From: Albugo candida
Taxonomy: Eukaryota; Oomycota; Peronosporomycetes; Albuginales
DNA: 64,000 nucleotides
Assembly: GCA_040437565.1 (NCBI GenBank)
Contig: JBDOQK010000018.1
Location: 434,001 to 498,000, forward strand
Direction: 5' to 3'
Both the position numbers and the translations under genes were made by a program. Positions 34,700-44,838 of this stretch are shown here, piece by piece (position 1 is the stretch's first letter; each line of letters starts with the position of its first letter). Under the pieces are notes generated by a model. That model was not told the DNA's origin. It made no database searches and saw only the letters and a list, made by a program, of their open reading frames with translations.

Positions 34700-35895
34700 T
34701 GGGACACTCCAAATTCTCTATTGTTTTCAGAACTCTAATCCAGTCGCAATGAGACTTCGGATGCAGTAGGTTTGCTATGATCCCATCCAGAAGCACCAAT
34801 AATACTCTTAAGTCGTCAAGACTGCATCATTCGCTTATGACACTTGACTGTAATGAGCAGTGACCACCGACGCAGCGGTTGAGAAGATTCATTTTTCCAA
34901 TTTCCCAATGGATCAATACTGATATTGATTGTGCATGGGTCGGGCCGGCAGAGCTAGATTCTCTATTGATACATCATCGATACGAGAATAACCACTGTAC
35001 TCTGCTCTAGCGGCTTGGAGTGCCTGTGACAGCTGGATGCGATGCGTCAATATCTGGGGCTGTAACACTGCAATTAAATATAGAGAGCATACATGTGAAG
35101 TAACAATTGGTTGAGGTCTACCCAGATTGTTGAAAAGGCACCCGGCGCTCGTTACGTGCGCAACAAAGTAGCCTCGAAAGCAAGTCCAATATATGTGAAC
35201 ACTACTCCCACTGGTATGACGAAAGTGTAATCTCACTTCTCTATATTTTATCGCAGGCACAATTTCCAATGGGCTCATTATATTATGTTCAAAATTCCCT
35301 TCAGGTAACAAGACGTGTGCAATTTGATGAATGTCAGATGCTACTGGATAGTTGAGGTCATGGTGAACAGCTTCTACAGCTCGTGGAAATGACAAATATT
35401 GTTCGATTCGAATCTAGAGAGGCTCAAGTCGACAGGTGACAACGGTCTCACCAAGCCTAAAGCTGTGATTTTAGATTGTCTCTCATCCGTCATTGTCGCT
35501 TATCTCATCTGGTCATCAAGACGGACGTGGTCGTTTTTCTGATTTGCGAGTAGGTAGTGACGGTCTTCGGAGCTGATGTGACCGTTGCAGAGGCTGAGCA
35601 TTATAAAATACATGGATGAATCGTAGTTTCCAACGCTTGATAGGATGAGCTATCCCATATTCACATACGTTGCTGAGCTTGCCTTCACATGACGGCTCTT
35701 TCCGCGTTTGGTCGAGAACCGATCGACATTGTGTCTTTGTATACTCAGTTAGTCAGCTTCATCAACGATTGATTACTTCTTCGCTGTGTATGAATGAATC
35801 AATTTATTCCAAGGTGACATACGCCTTTGCTTGCCACCCTTCACATATTTTGATGTCGACAGAAGCGGCTGAGGATTTAAATCAACATCACTTTT
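34700..35895 (+). pseudogene. Decayed copy of the striatin WD40 part (unit B)
   Basis: The segment follows the intact striatin gene base by base with many changes: GGATGCAGTA... at about 34756 (striatin 22124), GCAGAGCTAGATTCT at 34949 (22315), AGACGGACG at 35519, and GCGTTTGGTCGA...CCGATCGACnTTGTGTCTTTG at 35704-35740 (striatin about 23812-23846). It ends near 35895, where the last exon would stop. Frames are repeatedly broken and splice sites lost, so this is a dead copy created by the segmental duplication. A weaker match to upstream striatin exons may extend it to about 34560. Confidence 0.75.
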
Positions 35896-36059
35896 GAGCT
35901 CTAATATATTAATGCTATGATAATATTATAGTACGAAGGAGCTCACTATTTGAATTATTGGAGCTCTCAAATCGCGATTGCATCATTATCTGATACAGTC
36001 ATGTCGTCTAGATTCCATGGAGTGCGGAATTGTAATTGATTACATCAGCCAAGCGCTAG

Positions 36060-36610
36060 GTCGCATTACCGTAATCTAATATTTCGAATTTTCCATAATA
36101 ATCTTCTCGCTCACCGATAGAAAAGCCTTTGTTTCGTAAACATGACATACTATGCAAGATCAATAAACATGTCAGGCTTGAGGTCGTGTGGTCTAAATTA
36201 CTTATTCTGCTAATTCCGAACAATCCAGAACAATCCTTAACCCACTGATAAGAAAGCATCTACCTTGTCAGCACGATAGATCAAGAAAAACCCATACATA
36301 GTCCAGGTTCTTGGTCGTGTGATTGTAATTCTAGCCTTTTTTCGAGATTCCATNNNNNNNNNNNNNNNNNNNNNNNNNNNNNNNNNNNNNNNNNNNNNNN
36401 NNNNNNNNNNNNNNNNNNNNNNNNNNNNNNNNNNNNNNNNNNNNNNNNNNNNNCTTTTTTCGAGATTCCATACAAACTTCATGCGCACTGATAGAAAAGC
36501 CAGTACTTGTTCCACACGACCCATAATATGGCAGATATACATGCTCCTAGAGGCCAAACGACGCGTATCTTCTACCTTTTTCGAATATCTCAGAAGAAAC
36601 ATGTACCCAA
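36060..36610. promoter_or_regulatory. Array B: four HSE-like modules upstream of phosphoesterase B
   Basis: Four copies of the module seen upstream of phosphoesterase A. Cores: GAATTTTCCATAA at 36086-36098, GAACAATCCAGAA at 36218-36230 (5-bp register kept, middle ATC), GAGATTCCAT at 36344-36353 (then an N run), and GAATATCTCAGAA at 36583-36595 (register kept, middle TCT). Each is preceded by GGTCG(C/T) and a pyrimidine run. They are more degenerate than in array A. N run 36354-36453 with an 18-base overlap lies in the third copy. Confidence 0.5.
36336..36471. repeat. Assembly overlap around N run 36354-36453
   Basis: The 18 bases 36336-36353 (CTTTTTTCGAGATTCCAT) reappear as 36454-36471. This is the shortest of the gap-flanking duplicates. 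Confidence 0.75.
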
Positions 36611-36711
36611 TGCGACAAATCGATATGATGCCAAGATGCGGCTCTTCTATACCATTCGCCATTTTTGTATAAAAGTAGATTTACCTCATTACCAAAGACG
36701 ACCGATAACGA

Positions 36712-38738
36712 ATGAGTGCACCATGCAATGATGATCGATACAAAGTAGGAAGTGGGCGTATTGTGCAATTTTCTGACGTTCATTTAAGTGTCGCTGGTAA
36801 AGGTGTCGAACTTGAACTTAATTATGGCAAGGATCCCCCACTCGTGCTGCTTCAACGTGCATTAAAGTGTGCGAGAGAATTGATGCCATCTCCAGATATC
36901 TTTTTATATACCGGTGATTCTGTTGTCCACCAGAGACGGAGTAGTCAAGGGGATAGATGGCGTAAGGAGTACATACGTAAAGCAATAAAAAAGGTTATGC
37001 GGAACTTCAATAGCTCGTATCCAGTGAAAGGTAGAACAAAATCGATGACAACAACTGTTGGGAATGCCGATGTGTGTAAGTATCGTTTCACTATTCGGAT
37101 CATGTAACTAACATAGTTGCTCTTTGTAGCCCCAAACTATTATATGGCAATCACTAATGGAAACACTATCAATCCAACTTTGTCCGAAATATCTCGAGCT
37201 TGGGAAAAGCTACTCGAACCAGTGCAATTGAATGATTTTCGTAATAAAGGATATACGCTGAGAGATATCGATGAGAGATTGACCGTGCTCATATTGAACA
37301 CCGGTCCTTACGCAAAGAATCGTAATGGCGAATCGACTAACATCAGATTGGAGGATCCGCTTGGACAATTCGAGTGGTTGACAACCCAGCTGAAACAGCT
37401 AGAAAGCCAAAACAGATTGGTCTACATTTGTGGTCATATTCCGCCCATGCTGCATATGACTGACGGACAATATCAATGGAAAGGCAAATATATCGAAATG
37501 TATAAAGCGGTCATCGCCCCATTCGTTGCAATTATCAAAGCTCAAATCTTCGGGCACGTGCATGCTCATGAGATGCATCTGTTCCAGCTGAAAAACGTAT
37601 TTGTTCCGCTTTATACTGTTGGAGCCATTTCACCAAAGTATTGGAACAATCCATCCTTTGTTGTTTGGGAATATGACAAAGGGACGTACGAGTTCCTTGA
37701 CTATCATGTTTACGCATCAACCGAGCTGCCATTTGAGAAGTGGGGACATTTATTCAGTGCTACCGAGTAAGAAGCATAAATCACTCGAAAGTAACATCGT
37801 ATCTTACCGCGAGGTTTCTTTGTAGATCATTCGGTCTCACAAACCTGTCCAGCGATCAGTTAAGAGCTTTATCCGCGAGGTTTAAATCAGGGAACGCAGA
37901 TAAGCTGTATGGGATTTATCAAAAAAACAGATATGCGCACGCCCCAACCAAATCGCCAGAGTGCAAAGACGCAGCATGTCAGGCAGTTGTGGCTTGTTCT
38001 TTCGAATGGCACACCAACATATATGAACTTGCGGAGTGCCAAATAAAAAAAGCGAAGGCCTTGGAAGACAAAGGATTAGAGCGTGGTGGTGATTTGAGAA
38101 TCTTGGGTGTGATAAAAAGTATGATGGAATCAGAGTCCGGTGATCCTTCGAAAACGGCGGATGTGTTACATCCTAAAGGAGATTTAGAAGTTGATGGGTC
38201 TTTGAGATTAATGGATGTGACACGTGTCAGTCGTGTGTTAGATCCTGCTATGGAGACTGGCCTCGCGGAAAAACCTGCATCCAACATTCCTTCGACTTGT
38301 GCTACTGCATTCCTGGCATTCCTTCTACTTGCGACGATCATGCGCGTGTTAGATAAAGTTTTCGGAATCAAATTTCGGTGGAGANNNNNNNNNNNNNNNN
38401 NNNNNNNNNNNNNNNNNNNNNNNNNNNNNNNNNNNNNNNNNNNNNNNNNNNNNNNNNNNNNNNNNNNNNNNNNNNNNNNNNNNNAAGTTGATGGGTCTTT
38501 GAGATTAATGGATGTGACACGTGTCAGTCGTGTGTTAGATCCTGCTATGGAGACTGGCCTCGCGGAAAAACCTGCATCCAACATTCCTTCGACTTGTGCT
38601 ACTGCATTCCTGGCATTCCTTCTACTTGCGACGATCATGCGCGTGTTAGATAAAGTTTTCGGAATCAAATTTCGGTGGAGAAGATTGGTGAAAGGGACAG
38701 AAACGGAGAAATCGAGGGTAATGAAACTAGCACCATAA
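36712..38738 (+). CDS. Phosphoesterase B: second tandem paralogue
   Basis: Exons 36712-37075, 37130-37766 and 37826-38738. The last is interrupted by N run 38386-38484 and a 198-base duplicate; collapsing it (offset 297, a multiple of 3) gives 538 aa. Introns sit at the same places and phases as in A and C. Motifs: GRIVQFSDVHL, YTGDSVVHQ, GNADV, CGHIPP and FGHVHAHE. GNADV again lacks the His of GNHE. The C-terminal part differs more from A, with an insertion around the VDGSLRLMDVTRVSRVL segment, then CATAFLAFLLLATIMRVLDK as membrane span and a basic tail GIKFRWRR. The reading frame and all metal-ligand motifs are intact, so it is probably expressed. Confidence 0.8.
38188..38682. repeat. Assembly duplication inside phosphoesterase B (38188-38385 = 38485-38682)
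   Basis: 198 bases, offset 297, on both sides of N run 38386-38484. The membrane-anchor coding segment therefore appears twice in the assembly but should be single, as in A and C. Confidence 0.85.
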
Positions 38739-41201
38739 TTTGCAAAAACCAACACGGTAAACATCCCCAATATATTTTACATTTCGCTTCATTATCAAAC
38801 GAAGAATTGTAGCAGCGCAAATTTAGTTCAAATCTTGATGTAGCATTCTCATTACTAAGAGACTGCTGCTGTATCGTATCGATTCATCGAGTTCGCACTT
38901 TGGACGCAATGGTTGCAAAGCATTTTACACTCGGGAGTACCCGAGTATTCCAAGCAAGAGCGATAAGGATTGCCATAAAAATAAACGACAGTGGTTGGCT
39001 TCATCATCTTAGATGAGGTGTACCAGCAAAAAAAAAGAGGATGTTTCGACAGAGCTCCAAATTCGATTATAGTCCGCAACACGCATTGTGCTCCGAGTTG
39101 TAATGCATTCGCTTGTTAAGTTCGTATGAGTCGCTGCAAGCGTACTTCCGTTCCCTCGTCGCACATTAAGCCCTATAAAGCGTCCGTATCTCTCGCAGTA
39201 CTGGTGGGTGTGAATCGTTTCAGGATAAAATGACACCAGCTAATTTGTACAAATGATCTAAAAAAACCAAGCACATTTTTTCTCCCATCGATACGAAAAG
39301 ATGCATCGAGTGCAGCATTTGTTTCAGCGGTCCCCAAGAAGTCACTAGATTCTATTTGTCCAGCCTCAGCTGTGTTACTCGTTGTGTTGTTTACTCCTTT
39401 ATGGGGAGCACAGTCGATCTGTTACTGTATCTAGTGAGCTGCACTGGTCTGAATAAAGATACCGTCCAAAACCATTTCTCTTCTTGTTACATTGGGGCGA
39501 TCCTATCGATTAATGTCCTTGCAAATCATCTACGGAAAAATCCCCACCAAACGTCCTGATAGATGCTCTTCCTACAAGACTTTTTCCATCTCTCCTTCAA
39601 TCGAAGCGTTTATCTTTTGATACGAGTCACGCAGAGGGCAAGCAAGCTTGTTAAGGTAGTCGTTTTGTAGCCGATAAAGTTTCATCTCTCCCATTTATCG
39701 AAAAAATAAACGATAAATCGTGCCACAATTGCTACCTTATGCGTGATATCTTGTGACCCGCATTTGAATTGCACCATGGACAGCGGATTACGTGCCAGTG
39801 TATGGATGAAAACCACCAAGATGACACTCAAAAGTATTCGATACTGAGTATGATGAATTTATCTGTTTCATTCCTTGCTGGTAAGGGTTGTCAAGGTGAT
39901 TCAGCGTAATCTCGAATAAACGCTCCGTTCCAATTGCTAAACCACATGGAGTATCTTCGTCATGACACATCATTCGCAGGGAAAATTGCCTCTTGCTGAA
40001 TCACGGATAATGCCATGAGAGGTACGAGAGGTAAGTAGCAATGTGCAGAACCCCCCCTTTATTTGTGGAAAGCAGTGCTGCAAACAACGTCGACATTGCT
40101 TCGGGATCAACTTCTCTTGTCATCTGATTAGAGAACGACGCTTGTTTGCAGGAGACTGCATTAAAGGTGTTTTGACCTTTGCGTGGATGAACAATCAAGT
40201 CGCATTCCCTAAAGTCACCTGTATTCCCCGAGTTCTCAATTCATCCTCATGCTGACGTAAAGCCAGACCAAACGGCATACGTACAGGATCACTTGACTTT
40301 GATGTCGCATGTAGTTCGATGCAAGTGATTGTATACTTGATCGTCTTGGATTGCGATTTACTAAGACATCCTAATATGCTTGATATCCTTGACTCTTCAT
40401 TCTTATAGAGCGGTCGAATTCCTATCGCAGATAACCAGTCGGAAGCCCAAACTTGAGCCAGTCCCTTTCGATCAACACTAGCAGAGATCAATATCAAAGA
40501 GTGTGTAGCCGTACCTGTCAGATTGGTGGATATCTCATATTCCAACTTGGTCAGTGAACGGAAAGCCATTCCAATATCGGTCCGTAACCATATTAATCTA
40601 CCATATTAGACATCTGAGAGTCTTTTACGCTTTTGCATAAGGATAGATTGCTTGAAACCCGACAAAAATATACGCGAGTTGGATGTATGCATGCACTCTT
40701 GTCCGATTGTTGACACATTGCGTCCAAGAAGTGGTGAGCTTTTCAAGATTCTATTTGCTTGCGGCTACGATTCCTGGTACAAAGATGCGGACTATTTAAG
40801 CCCTATATCTCCATAAAAGACGCTGAGAAAAACTCGACATCTAGATTTGATAAGTCAAAATTTCTCTGTTCGACATTTCAAGGCTTGGAGTAATCGATTT
40901 GGACACAGTCGTATTTTTTGTAGCCGAATATTGATTGCGAATTGCTTGTGTCATCAAGATGCATTCATGCAACTTGCTCGATAATATGTGGATATATAAA
41001 TTTAATGCTTTTGCATGCTCAAAGCCCTGTACACGGACAATACTTGGCATTCACAACAGTAATCCATAACATTCTTGGTTCGAGCACTGTGTCATATCGC
41101 AAGTCGGACAGGTGAGACTGGTATATTGGAAAAACCGATTATCCTGCCAAATATCAACGACATTTTCGGGCGGTTGCAATCTCTCTTGACATTCCTGCAA
41201 G

Positions 41202-41218
41202 CCTATAGATCCGCTTGA
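41202..41218. repeat. Target-site duplication, left copy
   Basis: CCTATAGATCCGCTTGA, identical to 42153-42169. Its length is typical for target-primed reverse transcription. Confidence 0.8.
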
Positions 41219-42152
41219 TTGTCAAGGATTTCATTACACTGTTTATCTGGTTCTTTAACGACCTTCCTTTTTCCATCGCGTGCCCCTGACCGTGTGAATA
41301 TCACTTAGGTCTGGCTTCAAACCTAGGGAGGCAGATATTTTCCAAGCTTTTAGCTTGGGTGGGCTTACACCGCTGGGCACACTGCCGGGGATCGAGCCAA
41401 CGACCTCCGTCAGGGATTCCGCTTTCTCAACCGACTGAGCTGGGGCCGGTTCCTTTCATCTCGACCACGTTGGTCGCAAATTGCATGTGCAATTGTGCCA
41501 GCATTACGGCCGACATGGAAAGAATATCAGCATATTATATCAGATTTATGGCCTTCGTTGCAGGCACTGACGCTTTACTTCGTCTGGACCGATCGAAATC
41601 CTCGTCTGTTCGATCAGCGATTAGTAATTCCGACAGTTCCAGCACCTTCCGTCATTTACACCACGTTTAGTGCGCACGATCGGTACTATCGAAGACAGTG
41701 TTACGACCGAGAAGAACGCATTTGGCTTGCTGGAGTTTTTGAGCAACTCTCAACGCAAAGATCATTTGGTGGATTTCTCAGAAGTCGAAGATCATTGCTA
41801 CGGGTACGCCACAGGCGAGTCGAAATGCAAGTGCAATTCGGATCCTAGTCCTAGTTGGCTGCTTATGCTCACCGTAGTGTGGCGCACACCAATTCGCACA
41901 GCACGGTACGTTTGGACCATTTACAACTTTTCAACATATATCCGTTACACGATGGATACACTCTCCTACTATAGTGGTGGACCCTACTGCAATGCAGGAC
42001 TAGCAACGAGGAACATATTATCATCTCTCACAGGTTTTTGCGAAACGTTTTTTATATGTATATATGTTATTTTAAGATAGCCTAGGCAACAAGAAGTCAG
42101 TTAGTCTAATTGTAGTAATATAGACACCTTCAACTGAGCCGGGGCGGACCCC
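41219..42152. mobile_element. 934-bp retroposon-like insertion with 17-bp target-site duplications
   Basis: The insertion lies between two perfect copies of CCTATAGATCCGCTTGA (41202-41218 and 42153-42169). At the matching place in unit A (about 29.85 kb) the flanking homology continues without it. On the plus strand a short stretch at about 41515-41625 reads like the C-terminal region of a non-LTR retrotransposon polyprotein (TWKEYQHIISDLW... FVWTDRNPRLF); this is a weak, memory-based match. On the minus strand it holds tRNA-like promoter boxes (41370-41447). There is no poly-A tail. The pattern fits a SINE or truncated LINE, perhaps composite, mobilised by target-primed reverse transcription after unit B had formed. 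Confidence 0.6.
41370..41447 (-). other. tRNA-like RNA polymerase III promoter (A and B boxes) inside the insertion
   Basis: Read on the minus strand, AGCTCAGTCGGTTGAGA (about 41425-41441) matches the tRNA D-arm / A box, and GGCTCGATCCC (about 41388-41398) matches the T-arm / B box, roughly 30 nt apart as in tRNAs. The acceptor stem does not pair well and the anticodon stem is unconvincing, so this is a tRNA-derived SINE head rather than a tRNA gene. Confidence 0.55.
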
Positions 42153-42169
42153 CCTATAGATCCGCTTGA
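42153..42169. repeat. Target-site duplication, right copy
   Basis: Identical 17 bases to 41202-41218. Homology to the unit A spacer resumes directly after it (TTGAATACAACCATTT compared with TTAATACAACCATTC at about 29869). Confidence 0.8.
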
Positions 42170-44189
42170 ATGTACATAGTGGGCTATTCCTTGAATACAA
42201 CCATTTCAAATTTCAAATGATGGATCACAGATTCAAGTACATGGTGCCAGCTGTTGTCCCTAGTGAGTTTCACCAGCGCAAGGGCTGATGGCTGCCGATA
42301 TAGATTTTACTAGAGCACTTGATGGCGTACCAGTAGAATTTGCGAGGCCTGCGAAGTGTTCTACACATACAACAGTGGAAAGTATAATGCACGCTTATTT
42401 GATTCGCATCACCCGTGAAAGAAACATAGACCCATTTTCATAAGATACCGCGTTGTTCCATATTTCATACGAAGAAGTCCAAGACTACACGTGTGAATAC
42501 GCTTCTCATCGTAGTGTTGCATGGGTGAACAATCTGAGGTCCACTAAGCACATGTCGGAGATTCTTAATCATGGTTTTTAGAAATTGACGATGGCAGCGT
42601 GGAAGCTTTCGCCAGTCAAATGAACACATGCTCAATTATGAGGGACAAGATGTACGATGTACTTGTGAGCACATTTTTACTGATACATTCTGTGTTGTTG
42701 AGATCATTATAGCCACATGATCTACTCATGTATCAGTATTCACGTTCACTTCAGGCACAGGCCTTTGCTTACGCTGTATAGATGAATCAATAGCTATCGA
42801 ACTTTGAAAATTACGGCAATTGAATGACTTTACGAGAACAAGTACTTTCCAGCACAATAGCGCTGTCTCCATCACTTAGCAAAATACTAATTGGGTCCTA
42901 CGAAGACTATGCTCGGGCAGATATGAGCTGCATCAAGTGAATAATAAAGGCCCGAGCTCTTTACAGACAAGCCGAACGTTTTGCATCCTTCAATGGCATC
43001 TGTGTTGCGTAAAATAAGTAGCGCACTTAAAAATACTCTCCGGGCGATGTCCAGTCTGCCCGAAATCGCTCGGAATTGCTTCGTAGCCACTTTATTTGGC
43101 CCTATCTGCAGAAATCTGTAGTGAGATCAGGCGATTCATCGAGCTCTCATTCTTTCTAATCTATGGGCTCGTCTTTGTTCGCTCCGTTGTTTAGTTGTTG
43201 GTTGTGCAAGCTGTAAAACCAGAGCCACCAATTATGTTCATCTTTCAAGACGAAGGCAATGTTGACGGAATAACGTATTCACTGCACTTATCAACATCCA
43301 ACGTATGCAAAATATCGTTCCGATCGGAGCGCGCCACAGCAGAAGAAGAGTGATCATACGACCAGAACGAACGTCAGAAGAGAACGATGTTGAGTAGATC
43401 ATAGTAGATTCCACTAGGACGCCGCCGTCTTCGCGATAAATTCTCTGGAAATTAGATGGTTTGTTGTCAACCTTTTAGTGTCTTCTTTACGGGATTGTTA
43501 GAAGCTGTTGCCTAGTCCAGTGCCTTCATCAGATCTTGCAAGCATCTCCATGTAGTAATCAAAATGCGAATTTTACATGATACACTCGAGCAGATCTCAT
43601 ACAGATACAGCCCTAAATCCGGATTGTCTCACGATTTCTTGCCAAATTCACGCCCAGTACGTGTCCAGTACAAAAAACAATTGATACAGATAATGTTGAT
43701 GTGTTACATAAGGTTTGGTAAGAGATGGAGTTGCAAAACCACCATCACTAGCTTCAAATCACGCTGGTTCTCACCAAAGTAATAATGACCTGAGCCATCG
43801 ACTGTATTCGAAGCACCATCATGATCTTGATGTAAAAGATTTGATATAATGTGTGTTGCGTATGCATCAATGCCAGTGGCTTCATTCGATCAAAGTCCGA
43901 TGGCTACTGAGTTTGTAACAAGTATACCATCCCTGAAGGAACGCTTCTAAGTCACTTACACAATGCCTTGATGCCATTTGTAACGCCTGCTTAGTCTCGT
44001 GTACAAGATATACCGCTTTATATTGCTAACTTCGATAAAAAAAGCTGGCAAAAGGACCAAATCAATCTAATGCGAGGTGGAAGTGAGTATCGTTCCATCT
44101 GATGCATACATGGCGCTGCTATGATTGCCTTTATAGCTTCATCCAGACTTCATCAGATCCACAATTTGGCAGTACGACCACTTTCTTAC

Positions 44190-44275
44190 ATACTGTGGCA
44201 AACAATATCACTTATAAACGTTTACGCAGCAACAGGCACGAACGAATGGTGTCATAAGCAACTCCAGTGGTCGTC
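44190..44275 (+). pseudogene. Remnant of the last striatin exon (unit C)
   Basis: Aligns with the end of striatin (23940-24025): GGCAAACAATATCACTTAT compared with GGCAGCACACGATATCGCTTAT, then CAGCAACAGGCACGAACGAA, ATGGTGTCATAA and TCCAGTGGTC compared with TCCAGTGATC. It lies in the same position relative to phosphoesterase C as striatin does to A, which ties unit C to the same duplication. Confidence 0.6.
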
Positions 44276-44461
44276 GCTTACAGCTTCTCTATAATATATG
44301 AATGTTTTTTTATCGTTGTCATTATTGTAATTATAGTGTGACAGAGCTCGGTACCAACATTATTGCTGCATTCCTTGTCTCACGTGTCGCCGTCGTGTGT
44401 TACATTTATTTTGTGTAGGCAACATAATGCGCTTGATTGTATTTACAAATTCAATTGCAAC

Positions 44462-44730
44462 TACTGTGTCGCTATCGTGGTCCTCCTCGATCTTTTCGAA
44501 CGTTCCAGAACTATTCCTAGCTCATTGCTAGAGAAGCCGTTGTTTTGTCGAAATGATATATAAGCAACATCGATACATTATTCAGGTCTCAGGTCGCAAT
44601 GTCGTAATTTTTCCCTTTTCGAACAATTCTTTTAAAACTTCTAGCGCAAGTAATAAAAATACATACTTTAAATTATTCGACGCGTGGCATCTACCCCTTT
44701 TAAGATTCTAGAATACATTAGCCCTATGCG
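44462..44730. promoter_or_regulatory. Array C: three HSE-like modules upstream of phosphoesterase C
   Basis: First copy with the perfect core GAACGTTCCAGAA at 44496-44508 followed by TTCCTAGCTCA. The second is at 44591-44640 (AGGTCGCAATGTCG, CCCTTTTCGAA, then degenerate). The third is at 44680-44715 (GACGCGTGGCATCTACCCC, then TTCTAGAA at 44706-44713). Spacing is 85-125 bp. A stretch just downstream (GCGACACATCGATATAGTGCC, about 44727) is also shared with the other two units. Confidence 0.55.
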
Positions 44731-44838
44731 ACACATCGATATAGTGCCACGATGTAGAACTTCTGTACCAGTCATCATTCTTATCAAAGTATGCTTGCTT
44801 CATAATCAAACGCGACCGATACCGAAGCTTTCCGAAGA

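Larger units (their letters stand above)
38739..44189 (-). pseudogene. Unit B spacer: second decayed copy of the minus-strand gene, with a retroposon insertion
   Basis: No intact gene. The best-preserved relic is a 124-codon minus-strand frame at 40195-40569 (start MAFRSLTKLEYEISTNLTG) that aligns with the broken region at 28.8-29.0 kb of unit A, including the shared CTGACAGGTACGG. Further matches to unit A run up to about 43.9 kb. It is shorter than the unit A spacer because the equivalent of about 31.8-34.6 kb is missing before unit C. The 124-codon frame may be all that is left or may be a still-coding exon; I cannot identify it. Confidence 0.45.

Noticed and set aside
41370-41447. A tRNA gene on the minus strand
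   Set aside because: A and B boxes are good but the acceptor and anticodon stems do not form convincingly, and it lies inside an insertion with target-site duplications, so a SINE head is more likely.
41219-42152. Host gene from the plus-strand frames inside the insertion
   Set aside because: The frames shift repeatedly, and the whole segment is absent from the homologous spacer of unit A and flanked by target-site duplications.
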